The notes beneath the pieces are model-generated. The model had not been told where the DNA came from. It worked only from the letters and a program-made list of their open reading frames with translations, and ran no database searches. From Loktanella sp. 3ANDIMAR09 (GTDB lineage: Bacteria; Pseudomonadota; Alphaproteobacteria; Rhodobacterales; Rhodobacteraceae), in the NCBI RefSeq assembly GCF_001420005.1, contig NZ_LJAK01000006.1, positions 124,001-188,000 on the forward strand: a DNA stretch of 64,000 nucleotides, in the 5' to 3' direction. Shown here one piece after another: positions 1 to 8,277 of this stretch. Made by a program: the position numbers and the translations under genes. The stretch's first letter is position 1. The number at the start of each line of letters is the position of its first letter.

Positions 1-595
1 CCCGGTCCAGCTCCCACAAGACACCGTTCAGGGCCAGCGGCGCATTTTCGACCAGCAACTCGTCGATCTGCGACAGATCCACCGTTTCACCGCCCGCGCG
101 ATCAGCCAGCAGATGCGCCGTGGCAGACCCGAATGTGAACAGCACCGCCAGCGCCTCGGCCGCGAGTGCGGCGGTAAAATCGGCGCGGCGGTCGGCAGGC
201 AGGGTCCCGCCCAGATTGGCGGCCTTCAGGGCTGTCAGCCCGGTGCGATCGGCCAGCTGATCCCCGACGGCAATGGCAATCGCCAGCGCGCGCCGCAGCG
301 CCTGTAGCACCTGCGCCTGCAGGGGCGTGGTCAGCGCGTCGTCCCCGACCGCCCCGATCCGGTCCTGCAATGACACCGCCCCCGCAGGCGTTGTACGGCG
401 CGTGACCAGACCCGGCGTCGTGGACCGGAACGCGCGCCGCGTGCCGATGCCCGCCGACCGTTCCGGCGCCGCAACAGCGGCCGCCTGCGCCAGACGCGGC
501 GCGTGATCGAACCCGTCCAGCAACGCAAGTGCTGCACCGTATTGCGCGCGGATATCGCTTTCGCGCAACTCCATCTGATCGCTGGTCTGGCTCAT
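1..595 (-). CDS. Hypothetical protein, C-terminally cut by window edge
   Basis: This reading frame starts at an ATG (beginning MSQTSDQMELRESDIRAQYG) and stays open for 198 codons to the left edge, so only the N-terminal part is visible. The visible part is rich in alanine, leucine and arginine. It has no signal peptide, no clear membrane segment and no motif that I recognise. It is the third gene of a leftward operon, behind a TelA-like coiled-coil gene and a 374-aa hypothetical gene. A copy of the intergenic repeat fills the 49-bp gap upstream, ending about 8 bases before the ATG. The long open frame, shared direction and GC codon pattern support it as a real gene. Function is unknown. Confidence 0.7.
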   Translation of the reverse strand, partial: MSQTSDQMELRESDIRAQYGAALALLDGFDHAPRLAQAAAVAAPERSAGIGTRRAFRSTTPGLVTRRTTPAGAVSLQDRIGAVGDDALTTPLQAQVLQALRRALAIAIAVGDQLADRTGLTALKAANLGGTLPADRRADFTAALAAEALAVLFTFGSATAHLLADRAGGETVDLSQIDELLVENAPLALNGVLWELDR

Positions 596-603
596 GTCAT
601 ACC

Positions 604-640
604 CATCATCTTGCCAAAAATACTCCCGCCGGAGGCATCC
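604..640 (-). repeat. Intergenic repeat copy A (Rhodobacterales-type, diverged)
   Basis: Read on the minus strand this contains GGATGCCTCCGGCGGG, then AGTATTTTTGGC and AAGATGATG. The first 16 bases match copy C at 13664-13679 exactly, and the ATTTTTG core is shared with the other copies. It lies between two minus-strand genes in their direction of transcription. The AGAAGAAG end of the other copies is diverged here. Confidence 0.6.
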
Positions 641-644
641 GCAC

Positions 645-1769
645 TCACCGTCTGCGCACCACGCGACCATCGTCAGAGACCACGTATTTCACCACATCCG
701 CGAACCCCGCAGGTCGCGCGTCGGCCAGGGCCTGATAGGGCCGTGCTGGCAGGATCAGGCTGCGTTCCATCCGGCTGGCACCCCGGTCCAGCGCCCCCCC
801 GGCAAAGGGGTCTTGGGCAAAGATCTGTCTCTCCACCGTGCCGAACCAGCCGGATTTGACGCGTTCCACCCGGTCGGCCACCAGGTCTTCTTCGGTCCAG
901 ACCAGCGCCCAGTCATCGCCTTCGGGGCTGTTGGCCGCGGCCAGCACATCGCGCAGTGGCCCCGATTGCCGGGTAAAGGCATGCGAATACATCGGCCCGA
1001 TGTGGAACCGGCGCAGGCGGACGGGATGCAGGTCGTCGAAATCCTGATCGAACCCGGTCGCGATGGTCAGCAGTTTCAACCCGGTCAGGGATTGCGCCAT
1101 CAGATGCGCGCGGGCCTGCGGCCAGCGGCGGTCGTCCTTGGGCAGGGCCGTGCGGCCACTGTCCTCGACATCCATCAGATAGATGACGGGCAGATTGACC
1201 TCGCTGTCATAAACGGCCCAATGGATCAGAAACCGCCGCCGCCCGCTGGCGGCGGTCGCGACATAGACGGATTGCGGATCGTTGCGCGGCAAGAACAGCC
1301 GCCCCCTGGCGAGTTCTTCCAGATAGAGCCGCCGCGCGAGGGTGAATTGCAGATCGGTCGGAATGGTCAGATCGCCGGTAATCTGGCGCACCATCGCCCC
1401 CTTGAGGTCGGCCACGGAGGGCATGTCCGCCAGGTCGGCTGCCGCGCGTGCCGCATCGGCTGCCATGTCCATCAGTTCCGCATGGACGGGAAAACCGCTC
1501 TCGATGCGGTCGATGGTCATTTGACCCGCGTGGGGCACGCGGCCCGCCATGTGATAACGGTGCGACAAGGCCGTAAAGCTGTAGTTCAACCCCGCAAGGT
1601 AGCTGACGATGGCGCTGATCTCTGTGCGATCCAGCCCGCCTTCGGCCTGCAAGGTCGCGGCGACACGGGTCAGATGCCGCGTGATGCGGTGAAACTTGGC
1701 GAAATAGCGCCGGGTGACGCGCGTGTCCTCCAGCTTGAAATGGTCCAGTGGTGCCGTGATCGCCGACAT
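645..1769 (-). CDS. Conserved hypothetical protein (374 aa)
   Basis: This is a 374-residue soluble protein with no signal peptide or membrane helix. I do not recognise the family. The first third (residues about 1-130) looks alpha-helical. The middle (about 145-260) alternates hydrophobic strands with charged turns, for example RRRFLIHWAVYDSEVNLPVI and GLKLLTIATGFDQDFDDLHP. It starts six bases after the stop of the coiled-coil gene upstream, so the two are very probably cotranscribed and translationally linked. The same operon continues into the gene cut by the left edge. The neighbour's weak TelA resemblance hints at envelope or toxic-anion stress, but nothing in this protein itself confirms that. 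Confidence 0.75.
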   Translation of the reverse strand: MSAITAPLDHFKLEDTRVTRRYFAKFHRITRHLTRVAATLQAEGGLDRTEISAIVSYLAGLNYSFTALSHRYHMAGRVPHAGQMTIDRIESGFPVHAELMDMAADAARAAADLADMPSVADLKGAMVRQITGDLTIPTDLQFTLARRLYLEELARGRLFLPRNDPQSVYVATAASGRRRFLIHWAVYDSEVNLPVIYLMDVEDSGRTALPKDDRRWPQARAHLMAQSLTGLKLLTIATGFDQDFDDLHPVRLRRFHIGPMYSHAFTRQSGPLRDVLAAANSPEGDDWALVWTEEDLVADRVERVKSGWFGTVERQIFAQDPFAGGALDRGASRMERSLILPARPYQALADARPAGFADVVKYVVSDDGRVVRRR

Positions 1770-1775
1770 GACGCC

Positions 1776-2855
1776 CTAGACGTCCTGCGGCCCGTAGCGG
1801 TTGGAATCGTGTTTTTCCGCAATCCGGGCAAAGCGGCGCATGAACCTCTCATCGGCCTTTGCCTTTTGTTCCAGAATGTCGCGGGCAAAGACCATGTGAT
1901 CGCCGTGCGCCTCCAGCATGTCGGCCATCCGGTTGTTCGTCGCGGCCCCGATGGCGGCCATGGCGGTCTGCGCTTCTTGATCGGTTTTCACGCCGATCTC
2001 GTTGATCCGGTGCGCCACGTCCTGTTGCTGCGCAGTTTTCAGCGATTTGGACAGCGCATCATACAGCACGACCCGCTGACGCGTGTCGGTTTCCAGTTTG
2101 TTGATCAGCACCATCTGCGTGGCGGCCTGGTTTTGCAGGCTGTCGATCCAGGTCTTGCCCTTTTCGATGTAGCGTTCCAGCGTCTGGGATTTGGCCAGCT
2201 GGACCTGCTCGGCCTGCACAAGTTCGTTGTAGCGGGTGTTCAGCTGGGCCAGCTCGCTTTCCAGCTTGGTGCGGGCCTGCGTGTCCTGTTCGACCGCAAT
2301 CTTGTTTTCCAGTGTGATGATCGCGGGGTCCATGCCCGCGATTTCCGCGCGGACGGATTCCAGTTCGGCCACGGTCGCCTCGCGTTCTGTCAGCGTGCCT
2401 TGCAGGTTGTTGTCCACCTTGGTTTTCTGATCCTCCAACATGGTCAGCTGCCCCTTGAGCAGGCGGGTGATGACGTCGGATTTGGAAATCAGGTCCTGAA
2501 GCTTGTCGTCGATCGACGCCTGCCGGATGCGTTCCTCGCGCATCGAATCAGCCTTGCCGCGCGAGAAAAAGCCGATCAGTTTTTCCGTGGTGGTTTTCGT
2601 GCGCATCTCGTCGAAATCGCGGCTGAACCCGGCGGTCACATCGTCCAGCCCCATGATCAGTTCCGCGATATTGGCGTTCATCAGGTCGGTCTGGGCGTGA
2701 ACGTCGTCCAGCGTTGCGTTTTCCAGATCAATCGCCGCGTCGCTGCCCAGATCGGCGCGTGCGCGTTCGATGCGCGCGGTCATTTCGGCAATCTGCGATT
2801 GCGCGGCCGCGACCTGCGCCTGACTGTCCTGGATTTGCTGATCAAAAGTCGCCAT
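1776..2855 (-). CDS. Coiled-coil protein, TelA-like (toxic anion resistance family, tentative)
   Basis: The product has 359 residues from the ATG preceded by an AGGGGAC ribosome-binding site; an in-frame upstream GTG/TTG extension was rejected for lack of such a site. Residues about 1-45 and 120-300 are heptad-rich coiled coil, full of Q, E, A and L and without cysteine. A short basic/aromatic stretch (EKLIGFFSRGKADSMREERI, about residues 90-110), followed by long helices and a C-terminal MVLINKLETDTRQRVVLYDA segment, follows the layout of TelA/KlaA/YceH proteins. The similarity is judged by eye and is weak. It is the first gene of a leftward operon with two uncharacterised genes. A generic structural coiled-coil protein is the alternative. 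Confidence 0.65.
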   Translation of the reverse strand: MATFDQQIQDSQAQVAAAQSQIAEMTARIERARADLGSDAAIDLENATLDDVHAQTDLMNANIAELIMGLDDVTAGFSRDFDEMRTKTTTEKLIGFFSRGKADSMREERIRQASIDDKLQDLISKSDVITRLLKGQLTMLEDQKTKVDNNLQGTLTEREATVAELESVRAEIAGMDPAIITLENKIAVEQDTQARTKLESELAQLNTRYNELVQAEQVQLAKSQTLERYIEKGKTWIDSLQNQAATQMVLINKLETDTRQRVVLYDALSKSLKTAQQQDVAHRINEIGVKTDQEAQTAMAAIGAATNNRMADMLEAHGDHMVFARDILEQKAKADERFMRRFARIAEKHDSNRYGPQDV

Positions 2856-2952
2856 GCCCTTGTCCCCTGCCTGTGTGCGCCGAAGGGACACCAAGCCCAT
2901 CAGTCGGGCATAAGTTAGGCAAAGCATGGGCGCGGACCAAGCGTGTCGCGCG

Positions 2953-2983
2953 GGTCACGCCGTCTTTGTCAGGCGGCGTGACC
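2953..2983 (-). terminator. Hairpin terminator downstream of the L,D-transpeptidase gene
   Basis: GGTCACGCCG and CGGCGTGACC form a perfect 10-bp stem around an 11-base loop, just after the stop of the transpeptidase gene. There is no T tract, so it may be a processing or Rho-assisted end. Confidence 0.5.
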
Positions 2984-2995
2984 GAAGGGTCGCAA

Positions 2996-3796
2996 TCAGA
3001 AGTTGCTGGCGAGTTCGTCCCGCAGCGGTTCGCGGTCAGAGGACACGGCCTCTGGTCCCAGCAATTCGTCCGCACTGATGATCTTTGGCGGCAGTTCGAC
3101 ACCCCGGTTGAAATACTCTGGATCGACACGCAGGGATTCAGCCTCGGACCGGATATTGATGGTCATCGGCGTCGTCACGTTGTTGTACAGGTGGATGATG
3201 TCCTGGTTGAACATGCGGATACACCCGGCGGAACCGGAATTGCCGATGCTTTCCAGATCGTTGGTGCCGTGCACGCGGTAGAACGTATCACGTCCGTTGC
3301 GGTAGATATACAGGGCGCGCGCGCCCAGCGGGCTGCGCAGGCCGCCGGGGATGCCGCCGCGGAAATCGCTGTACACCTCGGGTTCGGTGCGGATCATGTT
3401 TGCGGTGGGCGTCCAGCCCGGCCAGGCCTTTTTCAGCTGGATCGTGGCCAGCCCGGACAGGGTGCGACCCTGACGGCCGACGCCCACGGGATAACGCGTC
3501 GCGGTGCCGTCCATTTTCACATGATACAGGAATTTGGCGTAGGGATCGACGTCGATGGACCCGCGCGGTGCCTCGCCGGTATATACGCCTTCCATGCGGC
3601 GATTGATGCCTTGGGTATATTCGATCGGAATCGCCGGCAGGTCATAACCCGCATCGCGCAGGGGGGGATATTCCGGCAGGAACTGCGGTGCGACAGGCAC
3701 CGGCATTTCGGGAACGCGTGGGGCACAGGCTGCCGCAGTCGATGCCAGCAGCATGGACCCAAAGGCACGACGAGACAGGGACGAATATGCGCTCAT
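2996..3796 (-). CDS. L,D-transpeptidase (YkuD domain), exported
   Basis: This enzyme should cross-link or anchor peptidoglycan by acyl transfer through a cysteine. The YkuD active-site block is clear: HGTNDLESIG at about residue 176, then SGSAGCIRM with the nucleophile at Cys192, followed by the conserved arginine. The N-terminus has a twin-arginine-like signal (SRRAFGSMLLASTAAAC), so periplasmic export is likely and a lipid anchor on that cysteine is possible. I chose the ATG at 3796; the frame extends five codons further to a TTG without support. The size of 266 aa suits the family. It is monocistronic: a hairpin follows it and the downstream operon has its own ribosome-binding site. Confidence 0.9.
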   Translation of the reverse strand: MSAYSSLSRRAFGSMLLASTAAACAPRVPEMPVPVAPQFLPEYPPLRDAGYDLPAIPIEYTQGINRRMEGVYTGEAPRGSIDVDPYAKFLYHVKMDGTATRYPVGVGRQGRTLSGLATIQLKKAWPGWTPTANMIRTEPEVYSDFRGGIPGGLRSPLGARALYIYRNGRDTFYRVHGTNDLESIGNSGSAGCIRMFNQDIIHLYNNVTTPMTINIRSEAESLRVDPEYFNRGVELPPKIISADELLGPEAVSSDREPLRDELASNF

Positions 3797-3972
3797 TTTC
3801 CAAATCACCAAATTTTAGGTTTTAATCTCTTTAACATCCCCGGCGGGATAGGCAAATCGCCAAGCCGTCGGGTTTCAATTCCTCACACGTCGTTTACCCG
3901 GTGGCTTGCCTTGGGTGCGGCTGCGCGGCACTGTCAGGCCATGCAACGCGCTTATTGCCCAAAAATCATGCA

Positions 3973-4455
3973 ATGGTGGATCAGATGACGCTGTCCGGCC
4001 TGTTCAATCGACTGCTGCGATACCTGGCCCGGCGCGGCTTGCGGGACGCAGCCCGGCTGATCCCGTCAGAGAGCACCCGTATCGCGCAGCCGACACGCCC
4101 TGCCCCTGCACCGCAAGGTCAGATGCGTTTGCATCTGTTCGGCGCGCATTTCGACAGTCAGTCCGCGGCAGAAGCGTTTTGCCTGTCGCCGCCCGGCACG
4201 GAACTGCCCAGCGCCCTGACACAGCAACTGTCGGGTGCCTTTGTCGACGATGCACAGGTCGAGGCCGTGCACGACGATATCCCGGCCCGACTGGCAGAGT
4301 TTCTGGACCCCGAGGGCGTGGACGACGTGCTGTTGCGGCTGTCGGGGGACAATACACTGATCATCCTGACCGAACTGGCGTTCGGCGGATTGCCATACAA
4401 CTTGGATGACACGGCCGACCTGACATACCTTGGCGATATCATGGTGGCGGTCTGA
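3973..4455 (+). CDS. Small hypothetical protein
   Basis: A protein of about 160 residues starting at ATG 3973 (MVDQMTLSGLFNRLLRYLAR) or at the second ATG, 3985. The N-terminal 50 residues are basic and proline-rich. The C-terminal 110 residues, with LHLFGAHFDSQSAAEAF and a strongly acidic end, vaguely resemble the Imm22/DUF4284 immunity fold, but I would not assign that. It ends two bases before the GTG of the S58 peptidase gene, so the two are probably one operon. No partner toxin gene is visible. Confidence 0.65.
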   Translation: MVDQMTLSGLFNRLLRYLARRGLRDAARLIPSESTRIAQPTRPAPAPQGQMRLHLFGAHFDSQSAAEAFCLSPPGTELPSALTQQLSGAFVDDAQVEAVHDDIPARLAEFLDPEGVDDVLLRLSGDNTLIILTELAFGGLPYNLDDTADLTYLGDIMVAV

Positions 4456-4457
4456 GG

Positions 4458-5420
4458 GTGCGCAACCTGCTGACCGATGTTGCCGGCCTGCGGGTCGGGC
4501 ATGCGCAGGACGACATGATCATGTCGGGGGTGACAGTCGTGACCGCCGCCGCGCCCTTTGTCTGCGGCGTGCATGTCATGGGCGGTGCCCCCGGCACCCG
4601 CGAGACTGATTTGCTGGCCCCTGATAAACTGGTTGAACACGTCGATGCGCTGGTGCTGTCGGGTGGGTCGGCGCTGGGGCTGGATGCGGCATCCGGTGTT
4701 GCCAATGCATTGCGCGCCGCAGGGCGCGGGTTCGACGTGGGCGGCCAGCGGGTGCCCATCGTGCCGGCGGCGATCCTGTTCGACCTTCTGAATGGCGGGG
4801 ACAAGGGGTGGGACGTCAATCCCTATGCAGCACTGGGGGTGCGGGCGTTGGAATCTGCGGGCGATGGTGCCGGACTGGGCAGCGTCGGCGCGGGAACGGG
4901 TGCGACGACGGCCACCCTGAAAGGCGGGCTGGGGCAGGCCTCTGTCCGGCTGGACGACGGCACGACCGTGGCGGCGCTGGTCGCGGTCAATGCCCTGGGC
5001 TCTGCCACGGTGGGCGAGACCCCGCATTTCTGGGCCGCACCTTGGGAAATCGGCACCGAATTCGGCGGTCACGGCCCCGCTTTGACCTATCCGCAAGGCC
5101 GCCCCGCGATGAAAGGGGCCAGTCGCAACACCACGCTTGGGATCATCGCGACCGACGCGGCCCTGACGCAGGCGCAATGCACCCGGCTGGCAACGGCCGC
5201 GCATGACGGGTTCGCCCGTGCATTGGTCCCAAGCCATACGCCGATGGACGGTGATCTGATCTTTGCGCTGTCACAGGGGGACAGGCCCGCGCCTGATGCG
5301 GCCCTGTTGGGTCATGCGGCCGCGGCCGTCATGGCACGCGCCATTGCGCGCGGCATCTATCATGCCACATCCGATCCCCGCGATAGCTTGCCGACCTACG
5401 CCCGCCGCCACGGATCCTAG
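4458..5420 (+). CDS. P1/S58 family peptidase (DmpA/NylC-like, N-terminal nucleophile hydrolase)
   Basis: A 320-residue member of peptidase family S58, which includes aminopeptidase DmpA and the nylon oligomer hydrolase NylC. These proteins cleave themselves so that the new N-terminal Ser/Thr becomes the nucleophile. By analogy with NylC (cleavage Asn-Thr), the site here is Asn224-Thr225 in ASRNTTLGIIATDA. Other family blocks are MSGVTVVTAAAPF near the N-terminus, LSGGSALGLDAASG (about 67-80) and GAGTGATTATLKGG (about 144-157). There is no signal peptide, so it acts in the cytoplasm. It begins with GTG, directly behind the small hypothetical gene. The substrate, a beta- or D-amino-acid peptide or an amide, cannot be told from sequence. 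Confidence 0.88.
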   Translation: MRNLLTDVAGLRVGHAQDDMIMSGVTVVTAAAPFVCGVHVMGGAPGTRETDLLAPDKLVEHVDALVLSGGSALGLDAASGVANALRAAGRGFDVGGQRVPIVPAAILFDLLNGGDKGWDVNPYAALGVRALESAGDGAGLGSVGAGTGATTATLKGGLGQASVRLDDGTTVAALVAVNALGSATVGETPHFWAAPWEIGTEFGGHGPALTYPQGRPAMKGASRNTTLGIIATDAALTQAQCTRLATAAHDGFARALVPSHTPMDGDLIFALSQGDRPAPDAALLGHAAAAVMARAIARGIYHATSDPRDSLPTYARRHGS

Positions 5421-5531
5421 CCGCCCGATGGGGCGCACCGGATCAGCGCCGTATGCAGAGTTCCGGTTTCCCCCGTGGGCCGCGCGCTCTATATGCAAAG
5501 CAACCGAAACGCGCGTCCGAAAGGAACGACC

Positions 5532-7010
5532 ATGCTTGACCAGACCACCGACCTTGCGTCCCAGCTGAAACGCCCCGACCTGTTGTGCCAAAAGGCCTAT
5601 GTGGCAGGTGAATGGGTCGATGCCGCATCCGGCAAGACCATTGACGTGGTGAACCCCGCCCGCGGCGATGTGATCGCGACCGTCCCCGACCTGAGCCGGG
5701 ACGAGGTCGCCACCGCCATCGCGGCAGCCGACAGCGCACGCCACGCCTGGGCGAAACGCACCGGCAAGGACCGCGCTGGCGTGATGCGCAAATGGTATGA
5801 CCTGATGATGGCCAACCAAGAGGACCTGGCGATCATCATGACCGCCGAACAGGGCAAACCCCTGACCGAATCCCGTGGCGAGGTCGCCTATGGTGCCGGT
5901 TTCGTGGAATGGTTCGGCGAAGAGGCCAAGCGCGTCTACGGCGAAACCATCCCCGCGCATCAGGAAAACGCGCGCATCACCGTGATCAAGCAACCGATCG
6001 GTGTGGCGGCTGCGATCACGCCCTGGAATTTCCCCAACGCGATGATCGCGCGCAAGGTTGCCCCGGCGCTGGCTGTGGGCTGTGGTTTCGTCGTGCGCCC
6101 CGCATCGCTGACCCCGCTGTCGGCGCTGGCGATGGGCAAACTGGCCGAAGAGGCCGGCATCCCCAAGGGTCTGTTCAGCGTCGTGACATCCGACGACAGC
6201 TCTGGCGTGGGCAAGGAATTCTGCGAAAACCACGCGGTGCGCAAACTGACCTTTACCGGATCGACCGAGGTGGGGCGTATCCTGCTGAAACAGGCCGCCG
6301 ATCAGGTCATGAAATGTTCGATGGAACTGGGCGGCAACGCGCCCTTCATCGTGTTTGACGACGCCGATATCGACGAAGCCGTCAAGGGGGCCATCGCGTG
6401 CAAGTTCCGCAACAACGGTCAGACCTGCGTCTGCGCGAACCGCATCTACGTGCAAAAGGGCGTCTATGACGAATTCGCCAGCAAGCTGCGCGATGCGGTC
6501 GCCGCAATGAAGGTCGGCGATGGACTGAAGGACGGCACCGACCTTGGCCCGCTGATCGAACCCAAGGCCATCGACAAGGTCCGCGAGCACATGAAGGACG
6601 CGGTCGAAAAGGGCGGCAAAGTGATCCTGGGCGGTGAGCCGCACGCGCTTGGCGGCCAGTTTTTCCAGCCCACCATCGTCACCGGGGCCACGCAGGACAT
6701 GAAGGTCGCCACCGAGGAAACATTCGGCCCCTTTGCGCCGCTGTTCGCATTCGAGGACGAGGACGAGGTCATCGCCATGGCCAACGACACGATCTTTGGT
6801 CTGGCCAGCTATTTCTACGCCAAGGACCTGAGCCGCGTGATCAAGGTCCAGGAGGCGCTGGAATACGGCATCGTCGGCGTGAATACGGGCATCATCAGCA
6901 CCGAGGTAGCACCCTTTGGCGGGGTCAAGCAGTCTGGTCTGGGCCGCGAAGGCAGCCATCACGGCATCGAGGACTACCTCGAGATGAAATACATCTGCAC
7001 AGCGATCTGA
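5532..7010 (+). CDS. gabD: NAD(P)-dependent succinate-semialdehyde dehydrogenase
   Basis: This aldehyde dehydrogenase (492 aa) should oxidise succinate semialdehyde to succinate, as in 4-aminobutyrate breakdown. The start ATG follows an AAAGGAACG ribosome-binding site. Visible landmarks are TPWNFPNAM (about 163-171), FTGSTEVGR (about 241-249), general base Glu265 in MELGGNAPF and catalytic Cys299 in NNGQTCVCANR. The C-terminal PFGGVKQSGLGREG block is intact. One oddity is that the cofactor-binding lysine usually seen in the K-P-A/S motif is arginine here (FVVRPASLTP, Arg189). The gene stands alone, without a transaminase beside it, and is closed by a strong palindrome. Confidence 0.92.
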   Translation: MLDQTTDLASQLKRPDLLCQKAYVAGEWVDAASGKTIDVVNPARGDVIATVPDLSRDEVATAIAAADSARHAWAKRTGKDRAGVMRKWYDLMMANQEDLAIIMTAEQGKPLTESRGEVAYGAGFVEWFGEEAKRVYGETIPAHQENARITVIKQPIGVAAAITPWNFPNAMIARKVAPALAVGCGFVVRPASLTPLSALAMGKLAEEAGIPKGLFSVVTSDDSSGVGKEFCENHAVRKLTFTGSTEVGRILLKQAADQVMKCSMELGGNAPFIVFDDADIDEAVKGAIACKFRNNGQTCVCANRIYVQKGVYDEFASKLRDAVAAMKVGDGLKDGTDLGPLIEPKAIDKVREHMKDAVEKGGKVILGGEPHALGGQFFQPTIVTGATQDMKVATEETFGPFAPLFAFEDEDEVIAMANDTIFGLASYFYAKDLSRVIKVQEALEYGIVGVNTGIISTEVAPFGGVKQSGLGREGSHHGIEDYLEMKYICTAI

Positions 7011-7012
7011 TC

Positions 7013-7051
7013 CATGGGTCGAAAGCGGCGCACCGCCGCTTTCGACCCATG
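7013..7051. terminator. Perfect 18-bp inverted repeat, probable bidirectional transcription end
   Basis: Arms of 18 bp (CATGGGTCGAAAGCGGCG and its exact complement) flank a 3-base CAC loop, starting two bases after the gabD stop. The hairpin is extremely stable but lacks a T run. Its symmetry and position suit termination or mRNA 3' end protection. Confidence 0.65.
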
Positions 7052-7127
7052 CGGATTGCATGCGGCGTGTGCGTCAAATAAAGCTGCCGGGATGGGTACG
7101 CTGACCCGGTGGACAGGAATTCAGACA

Positions 7128-8240
7128 ATGCAGGCACCGCTGCACCCGGACGAAGATCAACGCCTGCGCGCGCTTGACGCCTACGGCATGATCGAAACAC
7201 CGACGGAATCCGATTTCGACGATATCGTCGAGCTGGCGTCGCGCATCTGTGAAACGCCGGTGTCCCTGATGTCCCTGCTGGACAAGGACCGTCAGTGGTT
7301 CAAGGCCAGTGTCGGCACCGACAACGACAGCACACCGCGTGAAAACGCGATCTGTGGCCATACGATCCTGCAGGACGACCTGCTGGAAATCGAGGATACG
7401 CGGAACGATCCGCGCACATGGGACAACCAGCTGATCGTCGAAGAGCACGGCATGCGGTTCTACGCGGGCGTGCAATTGCGCACACCGCAAGGTCTGCCGA
7501 TCGGCACGCTTTGCGTTCTGGACAACAAACCGCGCAAACTGACGGAATTCCAGCGCACCGCCCTGCGCACCCTTGCCAATCAGGTCATGTCGCAGCTGGA
7601 ACTGCGCCGCACCCTGCGCAATCAGGAAATCCTGCGCGGCGAGATGGACCACAGGGTCAAGAATTCGTTGCAGACCGTGCAATCTCTCATTCGAATCTAC
7701 GCCAGCAAGGTGTCCGACCCTGTCGCCACCGAAGCCTTTGCCGCCGTGGACCGGCGTCTGACCGCCGTGGTGGCCCTGCACCGGGAATTGCACCAGTCCA
7801 GCGCCGTGGCCCGTGTCCGGATGAAACCGTTCCTGTCCGGAATCCTCGCACATTTGTCCCAGACCTGCCCGGAAAACGTGCGTGTCACCTCACAGATCGC
7901 CGATTTCGAGCTGTCCTCGGCCGAGGCAACGGCGGTCGCCGTGGTGCTGTCGGAATGTGTCGCCAATGCGATCAAACACGCCTTTCCGGACAATCGCGCG
8001 GGCGAAATCAGCATTTCGTTCCAGTACGAACCGGATGGGTCTGTCCGGCTGTGCTGTGCCGACAATGGCGTGGGCAAGACCGACACGCCGTCCGAGGTTG
8101 CGGCGATGACCAGCCTGGGGCAGCGGATCATGGATGCATCGGCCCAGCAGATCGCCGCTACGCTGGACCGCGCGGGCCAGGACGACGGATACCGCGTCTC
8201 GATGACATTTACCCCGGTCGCGGCAAATCATCCGACCTGA
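7128..8240 (+). CDS. GAF-domain sensor histidine kinase (HisKA_2 type)
   Basis: A cytoplasmic 370-residue kinase. Residues about 25-160 form a GAF domain (NAICGHTILQDDLLEIEDTR, then GTLCVLDNKPRKLTEFQ). Next comes a HisKA_2/HWE-like dimerisation domain with the phospho-acceptor His175 in GEMDHRVKNSLQTVQSL, and an ATPase domain with the N box ECVANAIKHAF and G box ADNGVGKTD. The ATG at 7128 follows an ACAGGA site; starts further upstream run into the gabD palindrome. No response regulator gene is adjacent, so it is an orphan. Related kinases often signal light, redox or general stress through PhyR-like systems; whether this one does is unknown. Confidence 0.88.
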   Translation: MQAPLHPDEDQRLRALDAYGMIETPTESDFDDIVELASRICETPVSLMSLLDKDRQWFKASVGTDNDSTPRENAICGHTILQDDLLEIEDTRNDPRTWDNQLIVEEHGMRFYAGVQLRTPQGLPIGTLCVLDNKPRKLTEFQRTALRTLANQVMSQLELRRTLRNQEILRGEMDHRVKNSLQTVQSLIRIYASKVSDPVATEAFAAVDRRLTAVVALHRELHQSSAVARVRMKPFLSGILAHLSQTCPENVRVTSQIADFELSSAEATAVAVVLSECVANAIKHAFPDNRAGEISISFQYEPDGSVRLCCADNGVGKTDTPSEVAAMTSLGQRIMDASAQQIAATLDRAGQDDGYRVSMTFTPVAANHPT

Positions 8241-8277
8241 AAACAGCCCCAGGCCCGGGGCGCGCGCGCCTTGCAGA

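Noticed and set aside
594-2918. 774-aa plus-strand open frame opposite the left-hand operon
   Set aside because: It runs antisense to two well-supported minus-strand genes, shows no domain, and is typical of the shadow frames produced by GC-rich codon use.
5271-7061. 596-aa minus-strand frame opposite gabD
   Set aside because: gabD is unambiguous on the plus strand; the antisense product has no recognisable motif and low-complexity His/Gly/Arg composition.
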